From Spirodela intermedia (lineage: Eukaryota; Streptophyta; Magnoliopsida; Alismatales; Araceae), in assembly GCA_902729315.2 (NCBI GenBank), contig LR746269.1:7476231-7540230 (forward strand): 64,000 nucleotides of DNA. The letters run 5' to 3'. The position numbers and the translations under genes are program-made. This document shows, in pieces, positions 51,650-63,447 of this stretch (its first letter is position 1; the number at the start of each line of letters is the position of its first letter). The notes under the pieces were generated by a model. That model ran no database searches. It was not told the DNA's origin and worked only from the letters and a program-made list of their open reading frames with translations.

Positions 51650-52550
51650 CATAAACCATATAAAAAAAAGTTAACATGAAAATTTTAAATTTCTTGTCAT
51701 GAAAGTAAAATTTTCAAATTCAACTAATGTTAATAGAAAGTGATGCAGTGAGATAAGACATAATCACAATTTGATGGAGTTAAAGTTGTAGAGATAATAT
51801 ATTTAAGCCTTGACTACGTAAGACACAAATCTAGATTATAGAAAAAACAAAAATCAAACCTTGAATCCACAAGCTAAAATTTTCTTCTATCCTTAAATCT
51901 ACAAGGATGGCTTTGATGACGTTTGAATCCACAAGGATCAAAGTAATGCCTTTGAATTCACAAAGGGTTATTTCAATCAATAAGAACTTTGAACTATCTC
52001 AAGGAGAAAAAAAATTGTAATAATTATGATTGCTTAGGGTTACAATGTGGATGCATTTAGATATACCCTAAAAGAAGATGGGATGCCTCAAAAGTGGACA
52101 TACTCTAAGACAAAATAAAAAAAAATTTAAACATATCTTTAACAAAGGTAATAAAAATATAAAAAAAATGAAAAAAATAGGCTAACAAAAATATATGAAA
52201 AAAATTTGATTTATTTCTATTCTTTGTTTCAGGGATAGGCTCAAAAATTCAGTGCTTATTGATTCAAGCAACTCTTTTGGATTTAAGGGTATTATTCTGG
52301 TCCATGTGAATTTAAGGGTTGTCTAAGTCATCCTTCTCCAGACTTGTGGATTTCAGGTCTGAATTTTGTTCTATTTATACTCTAGATTTATGTCATATAG
52401 ATTCAAAGCTCAACTTTACTATCTCTAGACTCTATCAAATTGTCATTTGTCATATCTTGCTGCATGACTATTCATTAACACTAGTTCAATTCGACAAGTT
52501 TACTTTTACAATAAAAGATTCTCATTAATTTGCACTGATTTATGAGTTAT
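51650..52550. repeat. Fold-back-like imperfect palindrome
   Basis: The left half (about 51660-52195) and right half (about 52215-52545) are diverged inverted copies. Compare the reverse complement of 51690-51760 with 52440-52510: both hold TGTC(A/T)TATCT, CTGCAT, ATTAACA(T/C)TAGTT and TTTACTTT in order. It abuts the LTR element directly and shares blocks with 27740-28200. No coding frame. Confidence 0.6.
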
Positions 52551-53224
52551 ATTCAAGGAAAATAAGTTTTTTTGGAACCACATGACATGGCCTAAAATGA
52601 AGACAAAATTATAAGAGATTACAAACCAAATAGTACATAAAATAAAGTAATGCTAAGAACTCACTAATATGTCGATAACATGATCAAAGAAATGTATGAA
52701 TTGATTTTTAACTGGCTTCAGAAGTTAAACCTAGAATAAATGCTTAGTGAGTCATTCTAAGGAGACATCATCTTTCCAAATCCATAATGAACCAAAAGCA
52801 TGTGCGAAATATGTTAGGCTCTTTGATAAGTTGTTTTGTGTTAGACTGGTTAGTAAAGTAGATTTAAAGTTTATTTGAATGCTCACAAAATTTTTGTATG
52901 AATGAGTGATTGTTGCCAACAAGATCACTTTTTTAGTTTTTCATAATATTCATTAGTATAATCTCTTATCTCACTTGGACCCATGGGTGGTACTACTATG
53001 TAATGGCCAAGGTACTAGGCTAAATGTTACATGGTCTTCCAATATATCAGCAGCACTAATGTTGGCATTTCTATCTGTCTTTTTTTTTGCTCTATCACCT
53101 CCCTTCTTGAGGATGTAGAAACACCTGAATTCCTCTCTCTATCTCTCTCTCTCTCTTTCTCTCTCTAATAGTGTGTAGGATTGCATATTACATTTTATGC
53201 TTACTTTTAATATAACTAATATAT

Positions 53225-55828
53225 AGTATATCATAGTTGTTAACTTTTGGATACTGCAATAATATTTGGATGATTTTCAATTTAGATCAAATTACTTCTA
53301 ATTCAAAATCAAGAAATTGATGCATCAGATATAAAATTATGATTGAATTTTGATTAATTATAATTACTACAAGGAGCATTTATCTTTCCTAAATTTTATT
53401 AAATGATTTCTTTGTAAGAATCTTTGTAAACATTAAATCAAGGCACTTCATAAATATCTAGATTATGTGTGAAATTAGGGCTTCAAATGGATCATGAAAA
53501 TGAAAAATTTTCAATTTAATATGATTTTTCAATATTTAGATTTGTTTATTTATTTTTTTCTCATGCCTGACCCATTAAGGCTGAGAACATAGCTCACTCA
53601 AGCACAACTCACTCACATGTGTGGTGTTAACCCGACTCTTTATTGTTTTTGGATCAGACCATTAAGATTGAGCAAAGCTTGCTTAAGTACAGCCCATAGA
53701 TGTACATGTGGTGTCTGCATGATAAGGAAAAGGAGTCTAAAAAAGACTGAGCAAGGATTAAATAGGCATTATGGCCCAATAGGAGAAATTGATCCACACT
53801 CCACTGAGAATTGAGAAGAGTAACCCAATCCAATATGCCCAAGTATTAAACTAACACTTTGCCCAAAATTGGGCCACACTAACTTCAAACAAGATATTTA
53901 AAGGTAGTAGTGGCCCAACCACAACCCCCTCTTCCCTTTGCTTCTTCCAATCCATGTCCTACTCAATCATATCTTACATTAAAGAAGAAGAATTCATGTG
54001 CAATGAGATAAAAATCTCATCCTAGACAACAACATCACCCTCAAGGTTTCTCTTCTCTTCATATCTTATTCTTGACATTCAAATTTGATCAGAGTTAAAA
54101 TTTAGTGAAAAGGGTTGCTGCTCGATTTAGAGGTTAGATATGTTGAGATTGTAACAAGAATAAAAAATTTATACTTGAGATATACTTGAGATTGTGAAAA
54201 GTCAATCTTTAGAGAGGATAGGTAACAAGAATAAAAAATTTACTTATTTTATTTCTTATATATATATAGATATACTTGAGATTGTGAAAAGTAAAATTAA
54301 ATCAAAAAAAGGTGAAGAAAGAGAAATAGAAGTGTGGCAAAAGAGAGAGAATATATCTAATACAATAAAATAATATAATAAATAATAAAACTAATTCTAA
54401 GTAAGAGTTAATCTATTTATGAAGAAGATTACAAGGACCCCCAAAATCTAATTTTGTATAGATCTCGTTGTGCATTAATTCTAAGTCAAGTAATGTTTGA
54501 TCTGTGATGATCTTGAGCTCTAGGTAGTCTATTCTCCACGATAATCTTGAGCACGAGAATGTTGTTGATTGGACCTTAATTTTCCTTCTTTTTTCTTTGG
54601 CTAGCCACTACTAGAAAGACAGTCAAAAAGTACCTTCCAAGAGAGGGTGAGATATATTAAACCTCTAAAGAATTAGGCCCCTCTAATAGACAGTTATGAT
54701 TATTAATCATCTCTTTTGATGAAAGACTCATATTCTTCCATGAAGGTGGTACTCTAATTCTCTTCTTAATCTCATCTTAAGGTGTCTTAAGATGAGTGGC
54801 CTAGATCTCATCTCTTGATAGTCTTTTTAAGTCTAAATGGGCTAAGCCACAGTGACTCTCTCTCTTGAGCCCATAAATATATTAGGTCGGTCCTTTCCAT
54901 AAGATCTGTATGTTTTCTTGAGTTGAAGACTTGGACTTTTTCCATTACTTCCAACTCATAATAAGAACTCACCTTAGTCCTTACAATAAAATAATTATTA
55001 AGAAAATGTGAGAGAAGGACCACTTGACTTCATAAAAATCAAGTGAAATTTGTCTCATAATATAAATAAAATCAATAAAATAATATAAATTATAACTTAA
55101 ATGAGAAAATATTATAAATGTCATAATGAGTCAGTAATATATGTATAATTATATTCTTTACTCATTAATTAGTATCTATATATAAGATATTAATACATAA
55201 ATGTAACTACTAATTTATGATTATTACTAACCTCAAGTCATCTTCTTTCTCCCTTGACATGCACAAAAATTTAATCCTTGAAAAGGTGATAGTAACTTTA
55301 AACTACTTTGATTTTATGATGTAATTGTGATTTGATTCAAACTGTAGGAACATTAGGATACAAGTGATGTGCCAACAATGTGGTTACCTAGATGATTTGA
55401 GGCACTTGTGGTGTGTCTAAAATGAGTAGACTTATGACAACTAGATTTTAAGTTCATAGAGAGTTGTCATAAGCTTATGGACCTTGGTGATGTAAAGGGT
55501 TCCTAATCCTAAAAAAAGTACATACGTTCTAAGATTTAGAATAATGAAACTGAGTTATACTCATTGTGGATGTAAGCTAAAGAGGTTTGGACAAACCACT
55601 ATGAGATATTACATCCTAGGTGTTCCAATTTTATTTTATACCTATCTAGTTAATTACACATTTTTAGGAGAATATGTAAAAAATTGAATATATATAATTA
55701 CAAATATTTTTTTTCTTATATTAATTGATATAAAATTTGAAATAAAAATTTATCCTTCATTATAAAGAAAATTTGGAATCAATTCGCCCCCTCCCCCCAC
55801 TTGATTCATTGAACTATCTAGGGACCAA
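53225..55828. repeat. Extra sequence present only in the right arm
   Basis: In the left arm the blocks GTCACCAT (about 41048) and AAAAGTAAGCATAAAAT (about 41090) are some 40 bp apart; here they are 2.6 kb apart. It contains the dispersed repeat copy B and ends near 55776-55799 with CAATTCGCCCCCTCCCCCC, a phrase like the junction of Copia LTRs. It is either an insertion here or a deletion in the left arm; the repeat content favours insertion. Confidence 0.65.
54118..55230. repeat. Dispersed repeat of about 1.1 kb, copy B
   Basis: Same-sense relative of 31830-32985 over its whole length, with shared blocks such as AATTAGGCCCCTC near 54670 and ACTCATAATAAGA(A/G) near 54956. A small internal duplication (ATACTTGAGATTGTGAAAAGT, 20-plus bases, at about 54180 and 54268) is specific to this copy. 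Confidence 0.7.
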
Positions 55829-56939
55829 AATGGTGACTCAATCACAAGTAAATCATTTGCCTACTGTTCTTTATGGACAAGTACAGATTTTTCTGGTAAG
55901 GATTATATAATAATCCTATTTTTTTTAGGGGTATATGGTCTTATGAATAAGCCTAACACTCTTAAAGTAGGAGGTAGCATACCTAGCAAAGTGACACTGT
56001 GTTAGAACAAACTATACATTAATTACTAATATGTTAAATTAATCTAAAAACTTTAGGACAAGAAATGTACATTATTTGAACCAATTTGCTATATGATCAA
56101 TAAATATTTAAGAATTGGTCATGATATGCCTCCATGGTGGATGACAATAATGGCCTTAGTGGGCTAGGGCCCCACCAAAGCTCATGTGGAAGGAGAACAT
56201 GGTGAGGGAGAAGAGTGGGAGTGAGAGAATGAGACATTGGGCTCTTGGAAAGTCTTCGCATATAATAGAGTTTAAGAAGGAAGATGCCATCCGCATCATT
56301 CCGCAGATTAGGGCTCCGGGTTTCAGGCCCGGTCTTACCCCACTTTGGAACTTTCGTACCGAACCCATATTCACCATTAATTCCTCTGACTTATCAAAGC
56401 TATCTTGTGAAGGCCCTACAATGGTGAACATACGTCTATTTGTTGTATTGCATTCATGTGTCTTAATATCTATTAAAAATGAAATTAATACCTAGAAAGC
56501 TTTAGAGGTACCGCGGAGATGCCTCGGTACGGTCTTGGAAAGAGCCCAGCTAAAAAATTATAAATCATCCAGGAATATTAATATCACCGACGAGTATGGT
56601 CATCTTTATTTTTATTTGTCTAACATGAAAGTAGGAAGTGACTTCGTGGAATGCCTTCCAAACGCCGCATTGCCGGCCGGTAGTGGAAGAATTGGTGGGA
56701 GATCAATAAAAAAGTTCACCTCCGCAGCTGGCTTTGGTAGCTATCTAAAGCTAGTAATTTATTTCAAATTGGCATTCAATTCGGAACCAAAGATGCGTTG
56801 CCCCCGTTGGGGGCGCGGTGGGGTTCGGGGTCAGATGGCATTTATTGGCTCAGTCAGTGTACCGTGCATGAATGGATACAACTGATCTCTCTCGAAATTT
56901 GGAAGGTGACGACGATGGAGGAGGGGGAGGTCAAGGCTT

Positions 56940-58791
56940 TCAGGTCAACCCACTCAAGTAAGATACGCCGGTGCTCGGCAACCATTTATCGCCGTCGATG
57001 AAGTTCGCGACGGTGAAGTTGAGGGCGTCGGTGGCGTTTATGACGCGCAAACCCGGCCACTTCACCCTACCGGCCGTCCCGGCGCCTGCGCCGGTGTTCC
57101 TAAACTCGGCGTAGAAGAGCGTGCTGAGGGCGAAGTCGCCGTCCCACGGACTCCATCCAGCCGGATCGATTAGCTGGTCCAAGAACGACTCCATGACGAT
57201 GGTACGGGAATAGAGGTGCCACGGCCTGCCAAGGTAGGTCTTCGTGGCGCTTCCATTCTTCGCCAGATCCGGGGCGGCAAGGATCCTGCACCCCTGAATG
57301 GAGGTCCCCGTGTTCTGGTTCGGGTCCGTCCTGCCCTGGGCGGTGACCATGTTTTTCTGGCCCGTCAACGGCAGTCTGGCGTAGAGGTTGCAGGCCTGGA
57401 AAACCACGGCAGCGTTGCCGAAGATGAAGTCCACCGTGCCGTAGATGTCGCACTGGCGGTAGAACTGGCGGAGGGAGTGGGTGTAGAGGGTATCCTGGTA
57501 CCCCTCAAAGCTGCACCTGTGGAACGTCGACTGGTCCGCCCCGTTACGGACCGCCACCGCCTGATGCTTGGCCGCCCCCGCCGTGTTCCTGAAGGTGATG
57601 TTTATGGCCACGAACCCTTGGCCAAGCACCGCTGCCAGGATTTTCGGATGTTTTATATAGCTCATAAATCAAAACAAGAACCAACAACAGATTTTGTTTT
57701 TTAATGTGACATGAAATCTAAGGTAACCGACGGCAAAATGCGGTCAACGTACCGAAAGTCGCAGAGTTGAAGGTCGTCCAGCCGTCAACGACGCTCCGGT
57801 TCCCGGTGATAATCGTCCGGTTGATTCCATCGCCGATCATCATCAGATACTTCTTGTTCTTTGGCACCTCAACATACTCCTGATACACGCCGGCGACTAT
57901 GTAGATGAGATGGTAGCCGCTCGTTGCGTCGGTATTGTTTGGTGCCGACATGACGGCCTCGCCGATAGAGGTGAAGTTGCGGTTCTTGCCTTTGCTGACG
58001 ATGACGACGTCGCGCACGAGGATCTGGTTCGAGGAAGAGGACTGCAGGAGCCCCCGCCCACCTGCCCGCTCGAAGATCTCGCGGTTGCGGCGCGACATGG
58101 CCAGCGGGAGACGGCCGTCCTCTCCAATGTCGGCAGTGCGGAGCAAGAGTCCCCTCCTCAACGGATACTCGCCCCCCCGGACGTAGCCACGGCCGAAGTT
58201 GGATTTCTTCTTCTTGCTGTGGATCCAGGCGCGGGAGAAGAGCGCCAAGGAGAGGCTGAAGAGCTTGGTGTCGTTGGAGAGTGGCACCGACAGACCATTC
58301 ATGAGGTTCCACTCCGACGAGGCCAGCTTGAGGCCATCGAGGCAGGTCTGCTGATTGGTGAGGAGCGCACTGAGGAGGGTCTGCGCCCGATCCGCCTGCG
58401 GGTCGAGAAGGTTGTTGCTTGCGTTGAGCGCCTCCGAGGTGCTCGAAAGGAAGTCGATGTTGAGATCCGAGAGGAGCTTGCAGTCCTCGAGCGCCCTCAC
58501 AGCGAGCTGCGAGAGAGAGGACCGTCTGGCGAGTTGCTTGTTGATCATCCTGGAGAACTTCCGCGCCCGGGACAGTGAACGCGCAACGGAGAAGCGACCG
58601 TAGTCATAGAGGTTCCCCGATCGACCAGGGGGAAGCACGGACTTGCAGAAGTCGGGGTAACGGGTGCCATTGCAGATGGCGCCCGGGTCCGCCGGAGCCA
58701 CAGGTGAGATCTCAGCGCGCGACTGCGGTAGCAGGAGGAAGGAAAGAATGAATGGGAGAAGAACAAGGGCTTCAAACATCCTCGAGCCCAT
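56940..58791 (-). CDS. PMEI-pectinesterase, right-arm copy
   Basis: Exons 58791-57753 and 57631-56940 encode 576 aa, the same length and intron position (121 bp) as the left copy. Signal peptide, PMEI domain and the catalytic blocks [30 protein letters not shown] and [12 protein letters not shown] are intact. The pro-peptide motif is RGLL (GGRGLLQ) instead of RRLL, which could weaken subtilase processing. The protein differs at many PMEI positions (EISPVAP for EVTPAAP, PPGRSGN for PLGRWGN). An extra in-frame ATG at 58842 would add 17 residues before the signal peptide; in the other copy the equivalent ATG runs into a stop, so 58791 is preferred. TATA at 58866-58872. Confidence 0.94.
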
Positions 58792-59205
58792 GTTGGAGAG
58801 AAAGCGATGACAAAGTTCAGTAACTCCCGTCCCTTTCTTCATCGATCTCCTCTAAGCACTTCGCCTATATATGAAACTAGACCGAAACCGCGTCGATCTG
58901 TCTGGAACACCTTCCGAATGGCCCACTTAAGTCTCCCCCAGTTGCGCCGCCACTTTGGTCAACCCGTTTACTATCGGAGGTGGGATTAGCACGGGGGAGG
59001 GGAGTCGGGTTTTCAACGCCAATCCGAATAGTCCCAGAGTTGGTTCATGCAAGGCGAGCAGAACGGCGCAGCCGTGGGCCTCCGTCACAACCGGCATGAA
59101 AATTGGCCGCATTAAATAGCACATTGATTAGTTATCACGTTCACACCTTAAGTCCAATTTCTGACACCAAGTTTTCTTACTCACGAATCATTAGGTCAAA
59201 CAGCT

Positions 59206-59236
59206 GGGTGGGGGGGGAGAGTGGGGGGGGGGGGGG
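59206..59236. repeat. G-tract in the right-arm promoter flank
   Basis: Runs of 9 and 14 G separated by AGAGT on the plus strand, so C-rich on the gene's coding strand. The left arm has only CCCCCCTCCC at about 37619. Such runs can form G-quadruplexes and are error-prone to sequence. Confidence 0.9.
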
Positions 59237-60315
59237 TTTGTTCACATTGGAGATTCCTTCTTCGACGGATTTGACTGATCTGGCACAATTACGCGAAATA
59301 GTAATTTGATTCGCTGAGGTAGCAGGTTATTCCCAACCTACTACGGACACGTGTATTAAGAAAACCTCTCTCTCTCTCTCTCTCTCTCTGGCAACGAACT
59401 GCCCGAACGAGGCGAGTGTAACGCGTTATCAAAAGTCAAAGATCAGCAGAGAAGACGGTAGGCCGAATCGATGCCGCCTCGGAGGATCGATCTGGATGAC
59501 CTAAAAGATTGAGACCACTGTCACTGCCGCGCAGCGAGATTTCTTTCTACGATCAATTACTTCCAAATCAAATCCGAAATTTCTAGTTTGTTTTCAGGCA
59601 ATCACGCTTATCGCAGCCTACCTCCTCTCTCTCTCTCTCCCCCCTTCCCTCTCTCTGTCTCTCTCTCTCTCTTTCTCCCTCTTCCTATCTGGGTCTAGCC
59701 CAGAGTCTAGACGCTCGGTCTGCGGTCGGAATCGGCAAGGCCTGGTCCGTTGATTCGTTTGCCGCTGCATGTCCAATGACCATCATGACGACATAAGGCC
59801 TTTCAGTGAACACCGTCGTGCTGCTAGAGGGTTCTCTAAATAAGAGGACGTGTGGCATCCACTCCACTGGCCGTAGAAGAAAAAAGGTAGCCGCGCCGCC
59901 ATGGAGAGAATGTGGGTGCAAGTCTGATAAGCAGGGAATGCCCATAAAACCATCTTCACCTGGTGCCAAACCACGGAAGGGGAGATGCCGTTGGTGGTTG
60001 AAAAGAGAGCTGGTAGGCACTTGGGCGGGTTGGGCGGCTGATCGCCAGCCGTCTGAGCCAAACGACGATGGAAACCGCTCCATGGCGGGGGAAGAGTTGG
60101 GTGGGTCGATTGATTTATTTGGCCGCGGGGGGAGCTGTTTTTCCACGCTACATGCCGTGGTTTGACACCGCAGCAGCCAAATCGGTCAGCTGGATTTGGA
60201 GGTATATGAGAAAGGATGAGAAGCTTCCTTCACTATCCGTCCTCATCTCGGACTTTTAATGACACCAGACATAAACTATTGTTTTATCTTCGGCTTTCAA
60301 TTATCCTCCTCGAGA

Positions 60316-60830
60316 TGGCGACGGTGACGACGGAGACGACGGTGATGACGGCGACGGCAACGGCATTACGGTGTCGAGAATTTCCACCTTCATCTTGCTC
60401 GGTTCCTTCGCTGGCTGCCACTCGAAGGCGACCATCAGCATTCCGCTGCCCTCGGGCTCCGACAAGATCTTCACGGGGAGCGCCGATGGGACCGTGTGCG
60501 TGTGGGACAACAACAACCACAGCCACAGTGGTGGGCACAGGCCCTCCAAGTTGATCCAGTTGCCGTCGCCTCTCCTCGGGTGCCCAGAATGTGGAGGGCG
60601 TCTATCTGCTCTCCGCGTCGCCTGATCGAGGAGGGCGTCTAGCAACCAGCGACGACACGCTCTTCGCCCAGGATGGTTTTCTCAGAGCGTGGAACGTCCG
60701 CTTAATGGAGCCTATGAAGGAGTTCGTGACCCTACCGGCAGCGTTGCTGCTCTGCTGGTGCGACTACGCGTCCCTGTGCGGCCGCGTTATGTCGCTCCTA
60801 AAACCACACTCCATAAAATAAGATATCCAT
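60316..60830 (+). pseudogene. WD40-repeat fragment, ZFWD-like
   Basis: In one frame IPLPSGSDKIFTGSADGTVCVWD is a WD repeat closely like those of plant CCCH-zinc-finger WD proteins (LPSGSDKLYTGS). A second frame then reads VEGVYLLSAS and GFLRAWNVRLMEPMKEFVTLP. The frame changes and there is no CCCH finger, so it is a degraded fragment. It begins directly at the outer end of the right duplication arm (60299). Confidence 0.6.
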
Positions 60831-63225
60831 AGTAATTAGCCATATTTTAAGTATTCCTCTGAACAACCATCAAAATCATATAATAAATAATTAGTAGCCT
60901 TGAAAGTTTCTCCATTGTCAGTATCTCCACGATGAGTTCAAATCATGTCGATATCGTCGTCAGCAATTAGGGATGATGTCGTTATAGCAAGAACCTTTTG
61001 CAATATGTTGAAATTGTGAAACTTAGCATGTTCAACCATTAGTAGAGTGCTAATTCAATACAAATAGTGTCTATTACAAGAGAGCTACAATTCTTTACAA
61101 TTTGAGTGAATATTTTCCATGATATTCTAAGAGCAAAATCAAGTATCACAAGTAAAATCTGGCAAAAAAAAGGAGGCAAGATGATATTACACGATCAGCC
61201 CACGTTAAATCTAGGGAATAGAAAATAGCTATCACAGGCACTAAATTAAGACCAACTGTGCCAAAATTTAATCATCGGAAAAAATTTAAAACCATCAATT
61301 AATTTTTCTCTCAGCATAAAATTTTCAATACTCATCGAGTTAAATGTTGTTGAAAGGCTATAAAGCTTGTCTTATAACATAACATCTTGGACTTATGGGT
61401 CATAACTGATATATGCCAGTGGAGCTGGTTGGTAGAGTTAGATCCTTCATATATCGTCTTATACATTCAGAAATATTACCAGTGGAGCTGGTTGGTAGAG
61501 TTAGATCCGCTCTCTTTCCACGCTCTAAACTAGTACATGCTTAATGATGTCCCTCCATTCGGAGTATATGCCCATTCGAGCTGAGAGGGAACGGGGACGT
61601 TACTTGTTTGCACGAACCCAGAAACTGACCGCAGTAAGTAATTTGTCTTCAGGATGCCTTCTGAAAACTTCATTACCATTTAAGGATGTGGCATCCATGT
61701 TCAGATATTCCAACAAAACTTTTAGCGAACATTGAAAGTGCGGGAAAACATAGAAGAAACTCTATGGTGATTATTTGGTAGTTGAATGTGAGTAGATGAA
61801 GCTCATTAATTTTTTATCGTTGATTTTACAAGAACTGGAGAAAAACGTAGCTTCCAAGTTTTCCACAGATATAGCATCTGGGAGGGAAGACTTTATTTAT
61901 TTGCGTGTCATCCCACATTATGCAAGGTCGGTTCGAAAAACCTAGTATAAATATATGGGCAAGTGTCGATCGTCAGACAACTTTCTCCACAAAGTCAACG
62001 CGTGTGAACCCGTCTTCCTCCTGCGAGCGAGTGCATGATCGAGAGAAAGATTCGGCTTAGAGGATGGAGAAGATAAAGTTGAATGCTGAGACAGCATAAT
62101 GGGTGCAGGGGTGAAGTTTGCGTATAAGAGATGCCAGCAAGCTAGGGAGAAGCTCCTCCTGGGTGTGATTATCTCGCAGGAAGAACGAGGCCATGGAGAA
62201 TCAGTAGCGTGGGGTGTCGGTGGAGAGGAGGATCACGGCGGTGAGTGAGGATCATACGAGGATGTAAAGCGATATTGCTGAGTTCCATCGAGAGCTCCGA
62301 GTATACCAACATCCAGGGTGAGGACGAGGACCGTGCCATCTGCCAGTCGGAGGACGCCGGCGACTGGGCCGACTTCTCTGCAGCCGTGCACGCATAACTT
62401 CCATACGACCTAGATCCAGCAATGGATCTGCATCACTGCCATCCGCCGATTCTTTACGGTGAATCGGTTCTCTTGATCATGTACTCGGTCGGAGGAGGAA
62501 GGGCTGACACGAATTGGCTTGGTGGAGAAAGCTGTTTGACTATTGGCTCTTGACCAAATCTTTTACGGCTTAGTTTTTTTAGGCCGATCTTGCATAATGA
62601 AGTTCCGACGCTCTTCTCAACCGTAGAGAGCAAGGCCTACTGAGATGAGAGTCATTCTAGAAGGGACAGTGTCCAATTCTACTAGTTATCTGGGCGAGTG
62701 TACGTCGATGTTGTCTCACTGAGTTTCAGATAAGGAGCGGTGTTGAATCTAAAAGATCTAATGTCGAAATAAATGAAGAAGAATGATGAAACATAATGAG
62801 AATGGATTAAAGTTATACCTGAATCTATAAAGTCATAATTACGAAGATGGTCTTTTGAATTAGCATTGAAGAGGCGTCCAATGACTTACTCAAGAGAGAT
62901 AAGATGCTCTAAAAGTAACTCTCAATATGTGACCTAAGTACCATGACCCTTTTATTTATAGATAAGAAGTCGTTAGCCTCTTGGTGAATCACTTTGAGTG
63001 AGATTAACTTAATGATAACCTCATAATATATAAATTATATATATAATTGTACACATGAAATTAATTTTAACAAGCAACTCTAAGAAAGAGAGGAAGCCAC
63101 AACGGTGAACACTGTCTCAGACGACATATACTTCGAATTACCTGATGTCATATATATTGTACTAAAGAAATTAATACAATAAAAGAATAATAAAGAAGTT
63201 AGTCACAACAACTTACACCAACCCT
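60831..63225. other. Unassigned stretch with a possible coding remnant
   Basis: AT-rich to about 61900. A direct repeat of about 30 bp (CCAGTGGAGCTGGTTGGTAGAG and following) stands at 61419 and 61480. TATAAATAT at 61946 precedes a GC-richer tract at 62040-62500 that reads like broken coding sequence (for example SSEYTNIQGEDEDRAICQSEDAGDW in pieces), but I cannot identify it and every frame has stops. Confidence 0.35.
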
Positions 63226-63447
63226 TCAGAGAAGTTCCAAAACACAATGTCATCCTACAGACGTCTAAATTCTTCAATACAAATCCAATAAAAGGCCTTT
63301 CTTTGTTGACGTCACCAGTTTCTCCTCAGTCACGACAAGATCTAGTCGTGATCGGACAAGAAGTCAACATAAAAAACCAAATGTTCCATGGTAGCAAAGA
63401 TATCTATACAAAAAATAGTACAAGACAGATTATAAGGAAATGCTCAC

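Larger units (their letters stand above)
52560..60299 (-). repeat. Right arm of the inverted duplication
   Basis: Reverse complement of 36596-41757, interrupted by about 2.6 kb of extra DNA at 53225-55828. Order in minus sense: promoter flank, pectinesterase, 3' flank, interruption, microsatellite, then the stretch ending at CCTTG next to the fold-back sequence. Non-coding parts differ by many substitutions and small indels. Confidence 0.9.
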
